From: Microvirga sp052115485
GTDB lineage: Bacteria > Pseudomonadota > Alphaproteobacteria > Rhizobiales > Beijerinckiaceae
NCBI RefSeq assembly: GCF_052115485.1
Contig: NZ_JBFRGU010000002.1
Span: 372,001 to 436,000 of the forward strand
Reading direction: 5' to 3'
Length of the DNA stretch: 64,000 nt
Position 1 is the first letter of the stretch, and the number at the start of each line of letters is the position of its first letter. Positions 16,848 through 24,126 of this stretch are shown here, piece by piece. The position numbers were made by a program, and so were the translations under genes. The notes under the pieces were generated by a model, which saw only the letters and a program-made list of their open reading frames with translations, did not search any database and was not told the origin of the DNA.

Positions 16848-18998
16848 TCACGCAGCTTTCGGGGCTTGATCGACGCTTGAGATAGGCAGATCGAAGGTAA
16901 ATATGGACCCGATCGCCTCATGACTTTCAACCTGAATCTGTCCACCATGTAAATGCATGATTTTCTGAGCGAAATTCAAGCCGATTCCGGTTCCCGCGAT
17001 TCCAGAAGCCGTCCTGGCGCGATAAAACCGCTCGAATATTTTCGACAACTCGTCCGGCGGAATGCCAATCCCGTAATCGCCGACCGAGCAGAAAGCACGT
17101 TCATTCTCAACCCATAGTTTTATTTTAACACGAGGTCTGTCACCAGAATACTTGATGGCATTCGATAGCAAGTTGATGACAACCTGCTCGATCAGAATGC
17201 TGTCGCAATGAACCTTGATCGGTTGCTCGGGAACTTCGAGATCGATTTCGGCATGCGAGCTCAACTCCTTGTGGCGCTCGCAGATATCCCAGACCAAATC
17301 GACAAGGCTGCACCAGGCGAGATTGAGTTCGATCCGCCCTGCGTCGAGACGAGCCGCATTGAGCACGCTTTCCACAAGACGCGTCAGGCGGCTCGTGGCG
17401 CTTCGGATACGCTGAGCGCGCGTGACGATCTCGTCGTGAGTTACGTTGACACCTCGCCGGATAAGGCGCTGCGCACTGGAGTCCAAAATGGCCAACGGCG
17501 TGCGGAACTGGTGAGACACCATGGAAACGAAACTGCGATAGGCGTTTGTCGTCTCGCGTTCGCGATCGAGCGCGGATTGCAAGGCCGTTGCAGCGTGCTT
17601 GTAGCCGGAGATATCCGTCAAACGAACGAAGATGGTACCACCGTCGGCACGCGTCACGGAAAGTTGCGCCCATTCATCCTTGTTGATCCGCAAATCCACG
17701 GCGAATTCCGCGAAAACTTCGCCCGCAGTCAGAAGATGCGGGTCCGCTCCCTCGCACATGGCGAAACATTTGAGGAAGGTCGTGAGCGTCATCTCCTCAC
17801 GACACCACAAGACCACCGGCTCCGCTGCGCGGATCCGCTCATTGGCAAAAAGGAGGTTGCCGGTGGCATCGAACGCGGCGAAGCCTTCCGGCGCCGTATC
17901 GATGGCGGCGATCAGGCGGCGCTCTGCCTGGCGCAACGCCGCAGTGCGCTGCTGGACCTTGATTTCGAGATCCACATTCTGCTGTTCCGCCTGTTTGCGA
18001 GCCTGCCAACTCTCGGTGATATCGCGCAGGAATGCGATGCCGAGATTCCGCTCCGCCATGTCCAGCGGGAAGCAATGGATCTCCAGGCAGCGTTCGCGCC
18101 CGTCCGGCGAAATACCCTCGTCCTCGATAACCGAGCTTGTGCCCATGATGGCCTGCGCCAGGGCGCTACCCACCTCTTCGCGTGAAAAAAGAGGCACCGC
18201 CTCCCGCAGTGGACGATCGACGGAATCCGTCGCGTCCAGGTTGAGCAGAACCTCCATTCCGGGGTTCCAGAGCAGACAGGTGAGATCCTCGTTGAAGATC
18301 ACGATGCCCTGGTTGCTGATGTTGTTGATGACCAGATCCGAGAATTCCTGCTCCTGCCGCAGAAGACGTTTGGCCTGCGTCGCCTCGCTGAGGCCTTTGT
18401 AGAGACGCACCAAAAGAAATGAAGCGCTTACGAATATCCCGAGAATGAACAACATACTCTCGACGACGACGCGCAGATACTTCACTCGCGTGTTTGTGCC
18501 TTCCTGACGGTTGAAGATCATGACCTTGTTGGCGACATCCCGCAGGAAGTAGGCGATCTCCCTTGTTTGCGTCCTCACGTGAACCGCTGTTTGAGGATCG
18601 ATTTTACCGTCATCCTCGAAAAGCGATTCCGCTAGGGTCAGCTGGAGGTAGTTGTTCTTGAGATCGGAAAGGTCTCCGAGCCTGTCGATGAGTTGCGCCT
18701 GCGAACCCTCCAGAAGCGCCGAAAGGCGACTGATGAGAATGGCGAGGCGGTATTTGGGGGTCTGCTCCGGATCGGCGATAACTTCCCCGGCTGCGGATCT
18801 GGCAAGGCTCTCCGCGAGAAGAACAGCTTCGAACTGTGTTTGCGTGACCATCCAGAGGTTTGCGTGCGTGTCCTCGCTGCGCAAATCCGTTTCCACATGC
18901 AGAAGGCGCGCCACGGTGAGCGCGAAGCAGACCGTCAACGTCGCAATCGCCACGAGCGACAATATCGCTGATTTGTAGTTCTTCAGCTTGCCCGGCAT
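16848..18998 (-). CDS. Membrane sensor histidine kinase with two PAS domains
   Basis: 716 residues. Two membrane helices (about 11-33 and 178-200) bracket a periplasmic helical sensor. Two PAS domains follow (around 220-335, DLVINNISNQGIVIFNEDL; and 360-475, AIDTAPEGFAAFDATGNLLFANE), linked by a coiled coil. The HisKA box is VSHQFRTPLAILDSS and the HATPase domain has N, G1 and G2 motifs (NLLSNAIKY, VGDYGIGIP, GTGIGLNFAQKI). It begins 2 bp after the Mo-cofactor-fold gene and ends directly against the regulator gene: a three-gene signalling operon. Confidence 0.92.
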   Translation of the reverse strand: MPGKLKNYKSAILSLVAIATLTVCFALTVARLLHVETDLRSEDTHANLWMVTQTQFEAVLLAESLARSAAGEVIADPEQTPKYRLAILISRLSALLEGSQAQLIDRLGDLSDLKNNYLQLTLAESLFEDDGKIDPQTAVHVRTQTREIAYFLRDVANKVMIFNRQEGTNTRVKYLRVVVESMLFILGIFVSASFLLVRLYKGLSEATQAKRLLRQEQEFSDLVINNISNQGIVIFNEDLTCLLWNPGMEVLLNLDATDSVDRPLREAVPLFSREEVGSALAQAIMGTSSVIEDEGISPDGRERCLEIHCFPLDMAERNLGIAFLRDITESWQARKQAEQQNVDLEIKVQQRTAALRQAERRLIAAIDTAPEGFAAFDATGNLLFANERIRAAEPVVLWCREEMTLTTFLKCFAMCEGADPHLLTAGEVFAEFAVDLRINKDEWAQLSVTRADGGTIFVRLTDISGYKHAATALQSALDRERETTNAYRSFVSMVSHQFRTPLAILDSSAQRLIRRGVNVTHDEIVTRAQRIRSATSRLTRLVESVLNAARLDAGRIELNLAWCSLVDLVWDICERHKELSSHAEIDLEVPEQPIKVHCDSILIEQVVINLLSNAIKYSGDRPRVKIKLWVENERAFCSVGDYGIGIPPDELSKIFERFYRARTASGIAGTGIGLNFAQKIMHLHGGQIQVESHEAIGSIFTFDLPISSVDQAPKAA

Positions 18999-19000
18999 GG

Positions 19001-19501
19001 TTAGTCGACGTTCAACTTCTTCAACTGCCAGATCGAGCGCGCATCCATGACCTCATTCTTCAGCTCTTCCGGGAATCGGTCGAGGGGGTAGACGATCCAG
19101 AGTGGGCCGCGATCCCGCAGGCTCAGGGACTTTCCGTCGAGACTCATGGCGATGATCGGATCGTATTTGAGATCGCTGATGGGGATGTTGACCTGATAGT
19201 CGTTCAGAGCTGAAGCCTGCAATTGCTGCCCCTTGGCCTTCACCCGCTCCAGTACCGCCCGGAGGGGAACGCCTTCCACCGCCTTCGCACCGTCCCACCA
19301 CGTGGAGTGCGTCGTGATCGTTGCCTGTCCCAATTGTACGAGCATCGCCTTGTCGAACCGCGCCTGCCCTGGGGCGTTCATGGTTTCGATATTACCCGTG
19401 ATCACGAGCACGACCGGGCCCGTCGGAGAGGGCAACACCTCTTCCGCCCTCACGGAGAAGGGCACCAGAAAAGCGGCGATCACGAGAGCTGGAAAGCGCA
19501 T
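19001..19501 (-). CDS. Periplasmic molybdopterin-binding-oxidoreductase-fold protein
   Basis: 166 residues: signal peptide (MRFPALVIAAFLVPFSVRAE), then a sulfite-oxidase-type Mo-cofactor fold in reduced form (VVLVITGNIE, MLVQLGQATITTHSTWWDG, VPLRAVLERVKAKG, MSLDGKSLSLRDRGPLWIVYP). The Mo-ligating cysteine of catalytic members is absent here (position occupied in the THSTWW region), so a catalytic role is doubtful. It is encoded 2 bp ahead of a membrane histidine kinase, suggesting it supplies or modulates the periplasmic signal. Start at 19501; upstream in-frame sequence is not protein-like. Confidence 0.75.
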   Translation of the reverse strand: MRFPALVIAAFLVPFSVRAEEVLPSPTGPVVLVITGNIETMNAPGQARFDKAMLVQLGQATITTHSTWWDGAKAVEGVPLRAVLERVKAKGQQLQASALNDYQVNIPISDLKYDPIIAMSLDGKSLSLRDRGPLWIVYPLDRFPEELKNEVMDARSIWQLKKLNVD

Positions 19502-19867
19502 CGAAGGGTTCTCACGTCTGCGGGATCGAATTCCCATAGGGAATACTGCAAACGATATAGGATATCGCCTTCGAATGCACCACCAAACTCTACGTAATAT
19601 TATTACAATGCGCATACCTAAGGCTTCAACCATATGGCCTCTTCAGCATGATTTGCAATGTTATACTAATTAACCGTGATTTTGCATGTGCCCAACCGCA
19701 CGAAGCAGCTTGCAAGCCCGAAACGACCGTCAATTCCATGTGAGGTCGACCACATAAGAGAATGGCTGACCGGGCTGCGCCTTGTCCTACAGATTCTCAA
19801 TGCTTTATATGGGGAGCGAAGCTTCGGCATTGGCGCTTCAGCCGCCAACGTAAAAGGGAGTCGGAAA

Positions 19868-20287
19868 ATGCGGAAATTCTTTCTCACCCTGGCAGGAGTT
19901 GGCGCGCTCCTCACGGCCATGCCCGCTGCAGCGGAACCCCTATCGCGCGCGAAAGGCGGGGTCGATCTCAGCCAGGCCTATCCGAATGAAAGCTATACTC
20001 AGTATTACTATCGACGCGGGTATTATAGGCCGTATTACGGCCCCCGTTACTATCGCCCCTATAATGATGGCAGTGCCGCTTTAGCCGCCGGTGCGGCGGG
20101 CCTTGCCGCCGGCGCCTTGATCGGCGGAGCATTGGCGAGCCAGCCCGCCCCATCGGCGCTCCCCGCCCCTCCGGGCACCGTCAGCCCATCGGTGGCCGCT
20201 TATTGCGCGCGCAAATATCGCTCCTACGATCCGGCGACAGGAACGTACCTGTCGACGAACGGTATGCGTTACGTCTGCACCCCGTAA
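19868..20287 (+). CDS. BA14K family exported protein
   Basis: 139 residues. Signal peptide to about residue 21 (ending AAAEP), a Tyr/Arg-rich stretch (YTQYYYRRGYYRPYYGPRYY), a glycine-zipper-like segment (AAGAAGLAAGALIGGALAS), and the C-terminal BA14K signature VAAYCARKYRSYDPATGTYL. Brucella BA14K is an immunoreactive, lectin-like protein; that role is not shown for this member. AAGGGAG precedes the ATG. Confidence 0.88.
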   Translation: MRKFFLTLAGVGALLTAMPAAAEPLSRAKGGVDLSQAYPNESYTQYYYRRGYYRPYYGPRYYRPYNDGSAALAAGAAGLAAGALIGGALASQPAPSALPAPPGTVSPSVAAYCARKYRSYDPATGTYLSTNGMRYVCTP

Positions 20288-20342
20288 TACGCAATCCGCC
20301 GGCGCGGCCAGTTCTGTCGCGCCGGTTTCTCGCGCGTGAATT

Positions 20343-20651
20343 CTAGCCCCTCAGGCAAGAGCTCATGAAGTTTTTGCGGGCATCGCCAGCCATGTGTTTG
20401 GTTGAGGCCTCCGTGTTGCAAGCCTTCATCTTCTCCTGCTGAGGAGTGAGCCCCATCGGGGTCGTCGAGCCAGTTTTTCCAGCCAGACAATCCGACATGA
20501 ACGTCTTGCGCGCATCACCCGCCATGTGTTTCGCGGCGGCGTCGGTATTGCAGGATTTCATCCGTTCCTGCTGAGGCGTCAGCTGTTGCGCCTGGGCGCC
20601 GAGGGCAGAGACGACGAGAAACGCGGTTGCGAGCGGAACGAATATTCTCAT
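20343..20651 (-). CDS. PsiF repeat family exported protein
   Basis: 102 residues. A signal peptide ending GAQAQ is followed by two PsiF repeats of about 35 residues each: QLTPQQERMKSCNTDAAAKH... and GLTPQQEKMKACNTEASTKH..., each continuing MAGDARK(T/N)FM and ending in a conserved cysteine. Each repeat carries two cysteines, probably disulphide-bonded in the periplasm. PsiF is phosphate-starvation-induced in E. coli, function unknown. ATG 20651 follows GGAGAAAG; the upstream ATG at 20663 lacks such a site. Confidence 0.87.
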   Translation of the reverse strand: MRIFVPLATAFLVVSALGAQAQQLTPQQERMKSCNTDAAAKHMAGDARKTFMSDCLAGKTGSTTPMGLTPQQEKMKACNTEASTKHMAGDARKNFMSSCLRG

Positions 20652-20758
20652 GACTTTCTCCATCGCCCCCGCCTGTAATTAGACGGAATGCAGAACCGGG
20701 GAAGGTGTTCCAATCTCCCCGAAATGACGCAGTCACGTTTACCCGAAGCGCGGGTGGT

Positions 20759-20970
20759 AACTCAGTTTGATCCGCGCTGTTCCCTCCCCCCTTGCGGGGA
20801 GGGGTAGGGGTGGGGGCTGAAAAGTCAGAGCGTTGCCTGTGATCCGATAAGCAGGAAGCCTGCTACAGCGCCAGACGTATGAAAGTTTCACCCAGTCAAA
20901 CACCCCCACCCTTCGTCCCTCCCCGCAAGGGGGAGGGAAAGCCTGTACCCTATCCTCATCAAACTGAGTC
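20759..20970. repeat. Inverted pair of C-rich intergenic repeat elements
   Basis: Two copies face each other. The left contains ACTCAGTTTGAT, then CCCTCCCCCCTTGCGGGG, then GGGGTGGGGG (20759-20815). The right contains the reverse complement of the same blocks: CACCCCCACCC, CCCTCCCCGCAAGGGGGAG, ATCAAACTGAGT (20901-20970). Each half also folds on itself through CCCC...TTGC...GGGG. This is dispersed intergenic repeat DNA, not coding. Confidence 0.75.
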
Positions 20971-20990
20971 ACGACGAAGCGCGGCGTCAT

Positions 20991-21018
20991 TTGACAAGCG
21001 ATGCCCTGTGGCTACGAT
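20991..21018 (+). promoter_or_regulatory. Consensus-like sigma-70 promoter upstream of rnk
   Basis: TTGACA at 20991-20996 and TACGAT at 21013-21018, 16 bp apart. The expected start point is about 21025, next to the ATG of a 21-codon open frame. Confidence 0.55.
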
Positions 21019-21025
21019 ACCGGGC

Positions 21026-21091
21026 ATGAACCCAATTGCCATCAAGCCCCGAGGCCTGCTCTCCGCAGGATTGCTGATCGCACATTCCTAA
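21026..21091 (+). CDS. Possible leaderless 21-codon peptide
   Basis: The ATG at 21026 lies where transcription from the promoter at 20991-21018 should begin. It opens a short frame rich in Leu, Ala and Ile, ending LLSAGLLIAHS before TAA. It has no ribosome-binding site, as expected for a leaderless message. It could be a regulatory leader peptide for rnk, 130 bp downstream, or chance. No protein family is recognised. Confidence 0.3.
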   Translation: MNPIAIKPRGLLSAGLLIAHS

Positions 21092-21221
21092 GCCCCGGGC
21101 CGAGGAGCGCGTCGTCGCGCCCCACCCCGGACAGGTTCATATCTGATCCCAAACCAAGCCAGTCCCTTTTGCTTCTCAAAGAAGTTCAAGCGACGCTCAA
21201 CGATTCTTGTGGAGTTCCATC

Positions 21222-21644
21222 ATGTCCACCCCCTTGGCCACAATTCCCGCGAAACGCCGCGGCCAACAGAAGAAGCCGCCGATCAAGATCAACAAGGCGG
21301 ATCACGAACGCCTGCTCAAGTTGGCGGAAGTTGCAGCCAACCGGATGCCGGAAGTCTCCGACTATCTTTTCACCGAGCTCGAGCGCGCCCGAATCATCCC
21401 GGTTGGCGCGAACACGCCCTCCCTCGTCGTCATGGGATCAACGGTCACGTTTCGCGATGAGCAGACGGGCAGAACCGAGCGCGTGACGCTCGTCTTCCCC
21501 GAGAACGCGAATATCGACGAGAAGCGCATCTCTGTCCTCACCCCCATCGGCGCGGCTCTCATCGGCCTCAGCGAAGGCCAATCGATCACCTGGCCGACGA
21601 GAATCGGCGAGGAGCATCGACTGCATGTGATCGCTGTCGAGTAG
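21222..21644 (+). CDS. rnk: Rnk-like nucleoside diphosphate kinase regulator / Gre-fold protein
   Basis: 140 residues. The N-terminal short helical part (INKADHERLLKLAEVAANRMPEVSDYLFTELERARII) leads to a Gre-type FKBP-like C-terminal domain (VVMGSTVTFRDEQTGRTERVTLVFPENANIDEKRISVLTPIGAALIGL in part). This layout fits Rnk, which binds the RNA polymerase secondary channel like Gre factors but lacks the long coiled coil and cleavage activity. The start at 21222 has GGAG seven bases upstream. Confidence 0.85.
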   Translation: MSTPLATIPAKRRGQQKKPPIKINKADHERLLKLAEVAANRMPEVSDYLFTELERARIIPVGANTPSLVVMGSTVTFRDEQTGRTERVTLVFPENANIDEKRISVLTPIGAALIGLSEGQSITWPTRIGEEHRLHVIAVE

Positions 21645-21735
21645 GTGCGCAGGTGAGTGGTGGCACCCGGCATTACGCGGCGCGCTCTCGAACTGAGGCG
21701 TCGCCGACGCCGCCCTTGGTTTTTTCATATACAAA

Positions 21736-21754
21736 GTATATACGCTATATATAC
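21736..21754. promoter_or_regulatory. Palindromic operator ahead of the ParD-like/map pair
   Basis: GTATATA and TATATAC, a perfect 7-bp inverted repeat with 5-nt spacer, inside a very AT-rich promoter region. It overlaps a possible -10 (TATACG, 21739-21744) spaced 17 bp from TTGGTT (21716-21721). It fits autoregulation by a ribbon-helix-helix antitoxin such as the first gene. Confidence 0.55.
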
Positions 21755-21775
21755 GAATCATATATGGAGACCCCG

Positions 21776-21988
21776 GTGGGCATTGTGAACATCGATGACG
21801 ATCTGCACGATCAGGTGCGCAGGGCGAGCAAAGTATCGTGCCGTTCGATCAATGCGCAGGCCGCCTACTGGATCAAGGTCGGCATGCTATGCGAGACCAA
21901 TCCGATGCTCAGTTTCACTGAGATCATCGAGCGCGAGCTTAGTTCCGCAGGCGTTTCGGCTCAGCCGCTGGCCGTGAGTGACGTATGA
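21776..21988 (+). CDS. ParD-like antitoxin family protein
   Basis: 70 residues of the ParD_like family: MGIVNIDDDLHDQVRRASK, then SRS-type SINAQAAYWIKVGMLCETNP and FTEIIERELSSAGV. This is a ribbon-helix-helix style DNA-binding protein related to ParD antitoxins. The GTG at 21776 was chosen because GGAG lies six bases upstream and relatives start MGIVxI; an ATG at 21764 is in frame. No ParE toxin is present. The stop overlaps the next gene start (ATGA at 21985), so the ParD-like protein and methionine aminopeptidase are translationally coupled. Confidence 0.82.
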   Translation: MGIVNIDDDLHDQVRRASKVSCRSINAQAAYWIKVGMLCETNPMLSFTEIIERELSSAGVSAQPLAVSDV

Positions 21989-22740
21989 CGAAGCAGCCTC
22001 AGGAACTGGCATTACTGGCCGAATCCGGCCGATTACTGGCGTCCGTATTCGGGCTGCTGGATCGAACCTCGCTCGTCGGCAAATCAACACTTCAGATCAA
22101 TGATATGGTTGAGCGTTTCATCGTTCACGATCTGCAGGCCCGCCCCGCGAGCAAGGGTCAATACGGTTATGATTTTGTGTTGAATTCTTCGGTGAACGAC
22201 GTGGTCTGCCACGGCGTTCCGTCGCAATCGCGCGTGCTTCGAGACGGCGACATCGTCAATTTTGACATCACGCTTGAGAAGAACGGCTATATCGCAGATT
22301 CCAGCAAAACCTATCTCGTTGGCGACGTAAATCCAGCCGCGAAGAGACTCGTCCAGACCACCTACGAAGCCATGTGGAGGGGCATCCGGGCGGTTCGCCC
22401 GGGCGCGTGGCTTGGAGACATCGGCTGGGCGATCGAACGACATGCCAAGCGAAATGGCTATTCTGTGGTGCGTGAATATTGCGGTCACGGCATCGGCCGG
22501 GAGATGCATGAGGAACCACAGGTTCGGCACTTCGGAAAACCGGGAACTGGCCTCGTCCTCCGCGAGGGCATGGTTTTCACGATCGAGCCGATGCTCAATC
22601 GAGGTCGACCGAGTGTGCGAACTGAAGCTGACGGTTGGACTGTTGTGACGAGAGACGGGTCGCTTTCCGCACAGTTCGAGCACACCGTCGCCGTTACAGC
22701 GTCCGGCGTGTCGGTACTGACGCTGAGTCCTGACGCTTGA
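21985..22740 (+). CDS. map: Type I methionine aminopeptidase (antitoxin-linked copy)
   Basis: Removes N-terminal methionine from nascent proteins. 251 residues with all five metal ligands: Asp94 (VNFDITL), Asp105 (YIADSSKTY), His168 (EYCGHGIGREMHEEP), Glu201 (FTIEPML) and Glu232 (AQFEHTV), plus the substrate-site His in VCHGVPS. It should be active. It is coupled by a 4-bp overlap to a ParD-like antitoxin gene rather than to ribosomal protein genes as housekeeping map copies often are, so it is probably a second copy with a special role. A hairpin follows. Confidence 0.92.
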   Translation: MTKQPQELALLAESGRLLASVFGLLDRTSLVGKSTLQINDMVERFIVHDLQARPASKGQYGYDFVLNSSVNDVVCHGVPSQSRVLRDGDIVNFDITLEKNGYIADSSKTYLVGDVNPAAKRLVQTTYEAMWRGIRAVRPGAWLGDIGWAIERHAKRNGYSVVREYCGHGIGREMHEEPQVRHFGKPGTGLVLREGMVFTIEPMLNRGRPSVRTEADGWTVVTRDGSLSAQFEHTVAVTASGVSVLTLSPDA

Positions 22741-22863
22741 AATCTTGAGGATAGAGCGAGCCTGCATTCTCCCCGATCTCCAGGATTGGACGTTCAAGCC
22801 CCGCACGCCCAAGCACGGTTGTGCCGTTCTCGAAGCCATCCTTCTCAAGGCATCGAAACAGCA

Positions 22864-22883
22864 AAGCCGCCTGATGGCGGCTT
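22864..22883. terminator. Hairpin between map and tRNA-Pro
   Basis: A perfect 8-bp stem (AAGCCGCC / GGCGGCTT) with a TGAT loop lies between convergent map and the tRNA gene. It probably ends the tRNA transcript and/or the map operon, though T-tracts are short. Confidence 0.6.
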
Positions 22884-22911
22884 CTCGCAAGGTTCGAAAT
22901 TTAGGAAATAA

Positions 22912-22989
22912 TGGTCGGAGCGAGAGGATTTGAACCTCCGACCCCTAGTCCCCCAGACTAGTGCGCTAACCGGGCTGCGCTACGCTCCG
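22912..22989 (-). tRNA. tRNA-Pro (anticodon GGG)
   Basis: 78-nt cloverleaf with encoded CCA. Acceptor stem CGGAGCG / CGCTCCG, anticodon stem CTAGT / ACTAG with loop CTGGGGG, so the anticodon is GGG, reading CCC. The T-loop TTCGAAT and T-stem GGAGG / CCTCT (one mismatch pair) are visible. It is a single-gene unit. Confidence 0.97.
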
Positions 22990-23237
22990 ACGCCTTTACG
23001 GCTGCAGGTCAATTAGCTTTCGAGTCGGCGTAGCGCAAGTCCCCAAATTCACTTTCAGAACGAAACGGACTCGGTGTGCATGCTTGGAGGCCGAAAGTCC
23101 GATCATCATGGATCCGTTTTTCACCCGTCGTGCGCCAAGCGAAGTACGATCCCTATTATTTTCGAGAGGGCAGATCGACTTCTGATTGAGCAATGATAGT
23201 ATATTCCGCCGCCTGAGGATGCAGAAGACATAGCTCT

Positions 23238-23735
23238 ATGCCCCTATACCCAGCAAAACTGTTGAGTGCCCTGTTGCTTTTGCTCGGATTGGGCGCACCT
23301 GCAAGAGCAGATATCGCACCTGCAAGAGCAGATATCGAGATGATCTTCGCGTCCTGCGGCGCGTCTCAAGGCGTAGCATATTTCTTCGAGGGCGGGCTCG
23401 TTGGCCCAGGACAAGGCGGTTGGCTCAAAGATGGCGTTACCGACGGTGGCATTGCCCTCGTTAAGTTGGATGGGAAATTAGATATTCTATTCAAAGATGC
23501 CACGGGGAACCGGTATTCCCACCGCGCGGAGGGTTCCGATATCCGCTTGATCGCAGCGGACCCTGACGGATCATATTTGGTTATCGCAACCAACCCTAAG
23601 GGTAAGTCCGCAGAGCATTTCCTTTTTAAGGTCAATGAATACGGTGTAGGGACTTTGGTCTGGGGCACAATCAGAACGGACACCCCGGCATCAAAGAGTT
23701 CCCTCATGACGGCAGAATGCGGTCCAAAGAAATGA
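23238..23735 (+). CDS. Exported protein of unknown function with duplicated signal-peptidase site
   Basis: 165 residues. The hydrophobic signal LLSALLLLLGLGAPARA is followed by APARADI twice: an exact 21-nt tandem duplication (23295-23315 and 23316-23336) that keeps the frame and doubles the AxA cleavage site. The mature part has two short glycine-rich blocks (FFEGGLVGPGQGGWLKDG) and beta strands, with single cysteines near each end (FASCGAS, TAECGPKK). No family recognised. Its stop overlaps the next gene (ATGA). Confidence 0.7.
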   Translation: MPLYPAKLLSALLLLLGLGAPARADIAPARADIEMIFASCGASQGVAYFFEGGLVGPGQGGWLKDGVTDGGIALVKLDGKLDILFKDATGNRYSHRAEGSDIRLIAADPDGSYLVIATNPKGKSAEHFLFKVNEYGVGTLVWGTIRTDTPASKSSLMTAECGPKK

Positions 23736-23995
23736 GCCTGGGAGACTTTGCCTCGCTCTTTACTGCGCGCAGAAGACGTTGGGCGAATAATAATTTCCAT
23801 AATGATCAGCCCCGGGGATACATCAGGAGAATGCTGGGCGCTACTTGCGCCGTGGCTTTGATCGTTATCGGCGGCTATGTCGTTGGCTCCATTCTGGAGC
23901 GAGGGGAGATTCCTCTCGGTTGGTTCACACTAATAGGGCCGAACCTTATTGTGGTCGGCCTCATCTGGCTTGGTTGCGAGGCTAGGGGTTACTAA
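23732..23995 (+). CDS. Small membrane protein of unknown function
   Basis: 87 residues from the ATG at 23732. A basic cytoplasmic start (FTARRRRWANN) leads to two membrane helices (AVALIVIGGYVVGSIL and WFTLIGPNLIVVGLIWLG). The ATG overlaps the stop of the exported-protein gene by the ATGA arrangement, so the pair is probably co-expressed. No family recognised. Confidence 0.6.
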   Translation: MSLGDFASLFTARRRRWANNNFHNDQPRGYIRRMLGATCAVALIVIGGYVVGSILERGEIPLGWFTLIGPNLIVVGLIWLGCEARGY

Positions 23996-24015
23996 GCCCG
24001 CGGCGTTAGTCGCAC

Positions 24016-24126
24016 TCAGTTGGGCGGCGAGCCAACCGTGAATGCCTTTTCGAAAGCATCCGCTGCAGTCTTCGCAGATTTAAAATGCCCTACGTCGAAC
24101 CACGCACCAGCGGCATCAAAGACTGC
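24016..24126 (-). pseudogene. Protein-like 36-codon tail in frame after the merR stop
   Basis: Directly beyond the TGA of the MerR-type gene, and in the same frame, lie 36 codons ending in TGA at 24016. They read like protein, for example WFDVGHFKSAKTAADAFEK. Either the MerR stop is a recent nonsense change in a longer protein, or this is the remnant of another gene. Evidence is composition only. Confidence 0.3.

Noticed and set aside
21438..21761. Minus-strand frame opposite rnk and the operator region
   Set aside because: Overlaps the clear Rnk-like gene and the AT-rich promoter; no protein-like pattern.
22996..23193. A 65-codon minus-strand frame downstream of nothing, near tRNA-Pro
   Set aside because: No ribosome site, no hydrophobic or domain pattern; likely chance.
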